Below, piece after piece: positions 12,397 through 12,452 of a stretch of DNA of 12,452 bases. The position numbers and the translations under genes are program-made. Numbering within the stretch: the stretch's first letter is position 1; the number at the start of each line of letters is the position of its first letter. The DNA comes from JAZDMK01 sp043800975 (GTDB lineage: Bacteria; Bacteroidota; Bacteroidia; Bacteroidales; JAHJDW01). Location: NCBI GenBank assembly GCA_043800975.1, contig JAZDMK010000289.1, forward strand, positions 1 through 12,452, in the 5' to 3' direction. The notes below the pieces were generated by a model that searched no databases, was not told the DNA's origin, and worked only from the letters and a program-made list of their open reading frames with translations.

Positions 12397-12452
12397 TTAT
12401 TTTAACCTCCAAACTTTTCCATTGTCAGATTTGAATCCTACTAACCCTTGAT
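12397..12452 (-). CDS. Possible C-terminal end of a minus-strand gene (partial)
   Basis: From the right edge one minus-strand frame reads QGLVGFKSDNGKVWRLK and then TAA. The GFKSDNGKVW pattern resembles the closing strands of secreted beta-rich proteins, and the strand agrees with the downstream cluster 66 bases away. With only 17 residues visible, the call rests on an open frame and composition. Confidence 0.3.
   Translation of the reverse strand, partial: QGLVGFKSDNGKVWRLK

Noticed and set aside
1..12452. CRISPR array, tRNA, rRNA, transposase or phage genes
   Set aside because: No regularly spaced repeats of suitable length, no cloverleaf or rRNA-like segment and no such protein motifs were seen on either strand.

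Overview
The window looks like a chromosomal stretch from a member of the Bacteroidota. Several signs point there. Promoter -7 boxes match TAnnTTTG, two of them 19 bases from a TTTG-like -33 box. Shine-Dalgarno sequences are almost absent and intergenic DNA is AT-rich. One gene is a lipoprotein, one a C-terminal half transketolase, one a DUF3788-type protein and one an LA_2272-type surface repeat protein. I cannot name the genus. No tRNA, rRNA, CRISPR array, insertion sequence or prophage gene is visible.

Layout, left to right. (1) 1-234 holds the C-terminal end of a large extracellular protein, closed by a strong terminator. (2) 301-2930 (+) holds a PBP4-type D-Ala-D-Ala carboxypeptidase (dacB) and a branched-chain aminotransferase (ilvE), ending at a hairpin shared with the convergent lipoprotein gene. 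(3) 3007-4522 (-) holds that lipoprotein and an unrecognised polytopic membrane protein. (4) 4631-6614 (-) is a three-gene nickel operon: nikR, an outer-membrane beta-barrel gene and a NicO-type permease with a His-rich loop. (5) 6615-7053 is a divergent intergenic region with two good promoters and three families of degenerate repeats. (6) 7054-7803 (+) is truA, whose 3' end overlaps the end of the next minus-strand operon. (7) 7795-10775 (-) is pyruvate kinase, a transketolase C-terminal subunit and a small membrane protein with a PH-like domain. (8) 10846-12330 (-) is a tight three-gene cluster: a secreted repeat protein, a second membrane/PH-like protein and a DUF3788 protein. (9) The right edge may carry the tail of one more minus-strand gene.

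The most informative region is the nickel operon. NikR has all four high-affinity nickel ligands and an Arg-Gly-Ser DNA-reading strand. In Geobacter that strand type is associated with GTGTTAC-N13/14-GTAACAC operators. A matching imperfect dyad with N14 spacing covers the nikR start region, next to a TTTG-N19-TATTTTTG promoter. A second pair of GTGTTAC-like half-sites, also 14 bases apart but in direct orientation, lies just before the outer-membrane gene. The simplest reading is a self-regulated nickel transport operon that couples an outer-membrane barrel to an inner-membrane NicO carrier. The remainder is mainly housekeeping (cell wall, amino acid, glycolysis/pentose phosphate, tRNA modification) plus small envelope proteins of unknown role.
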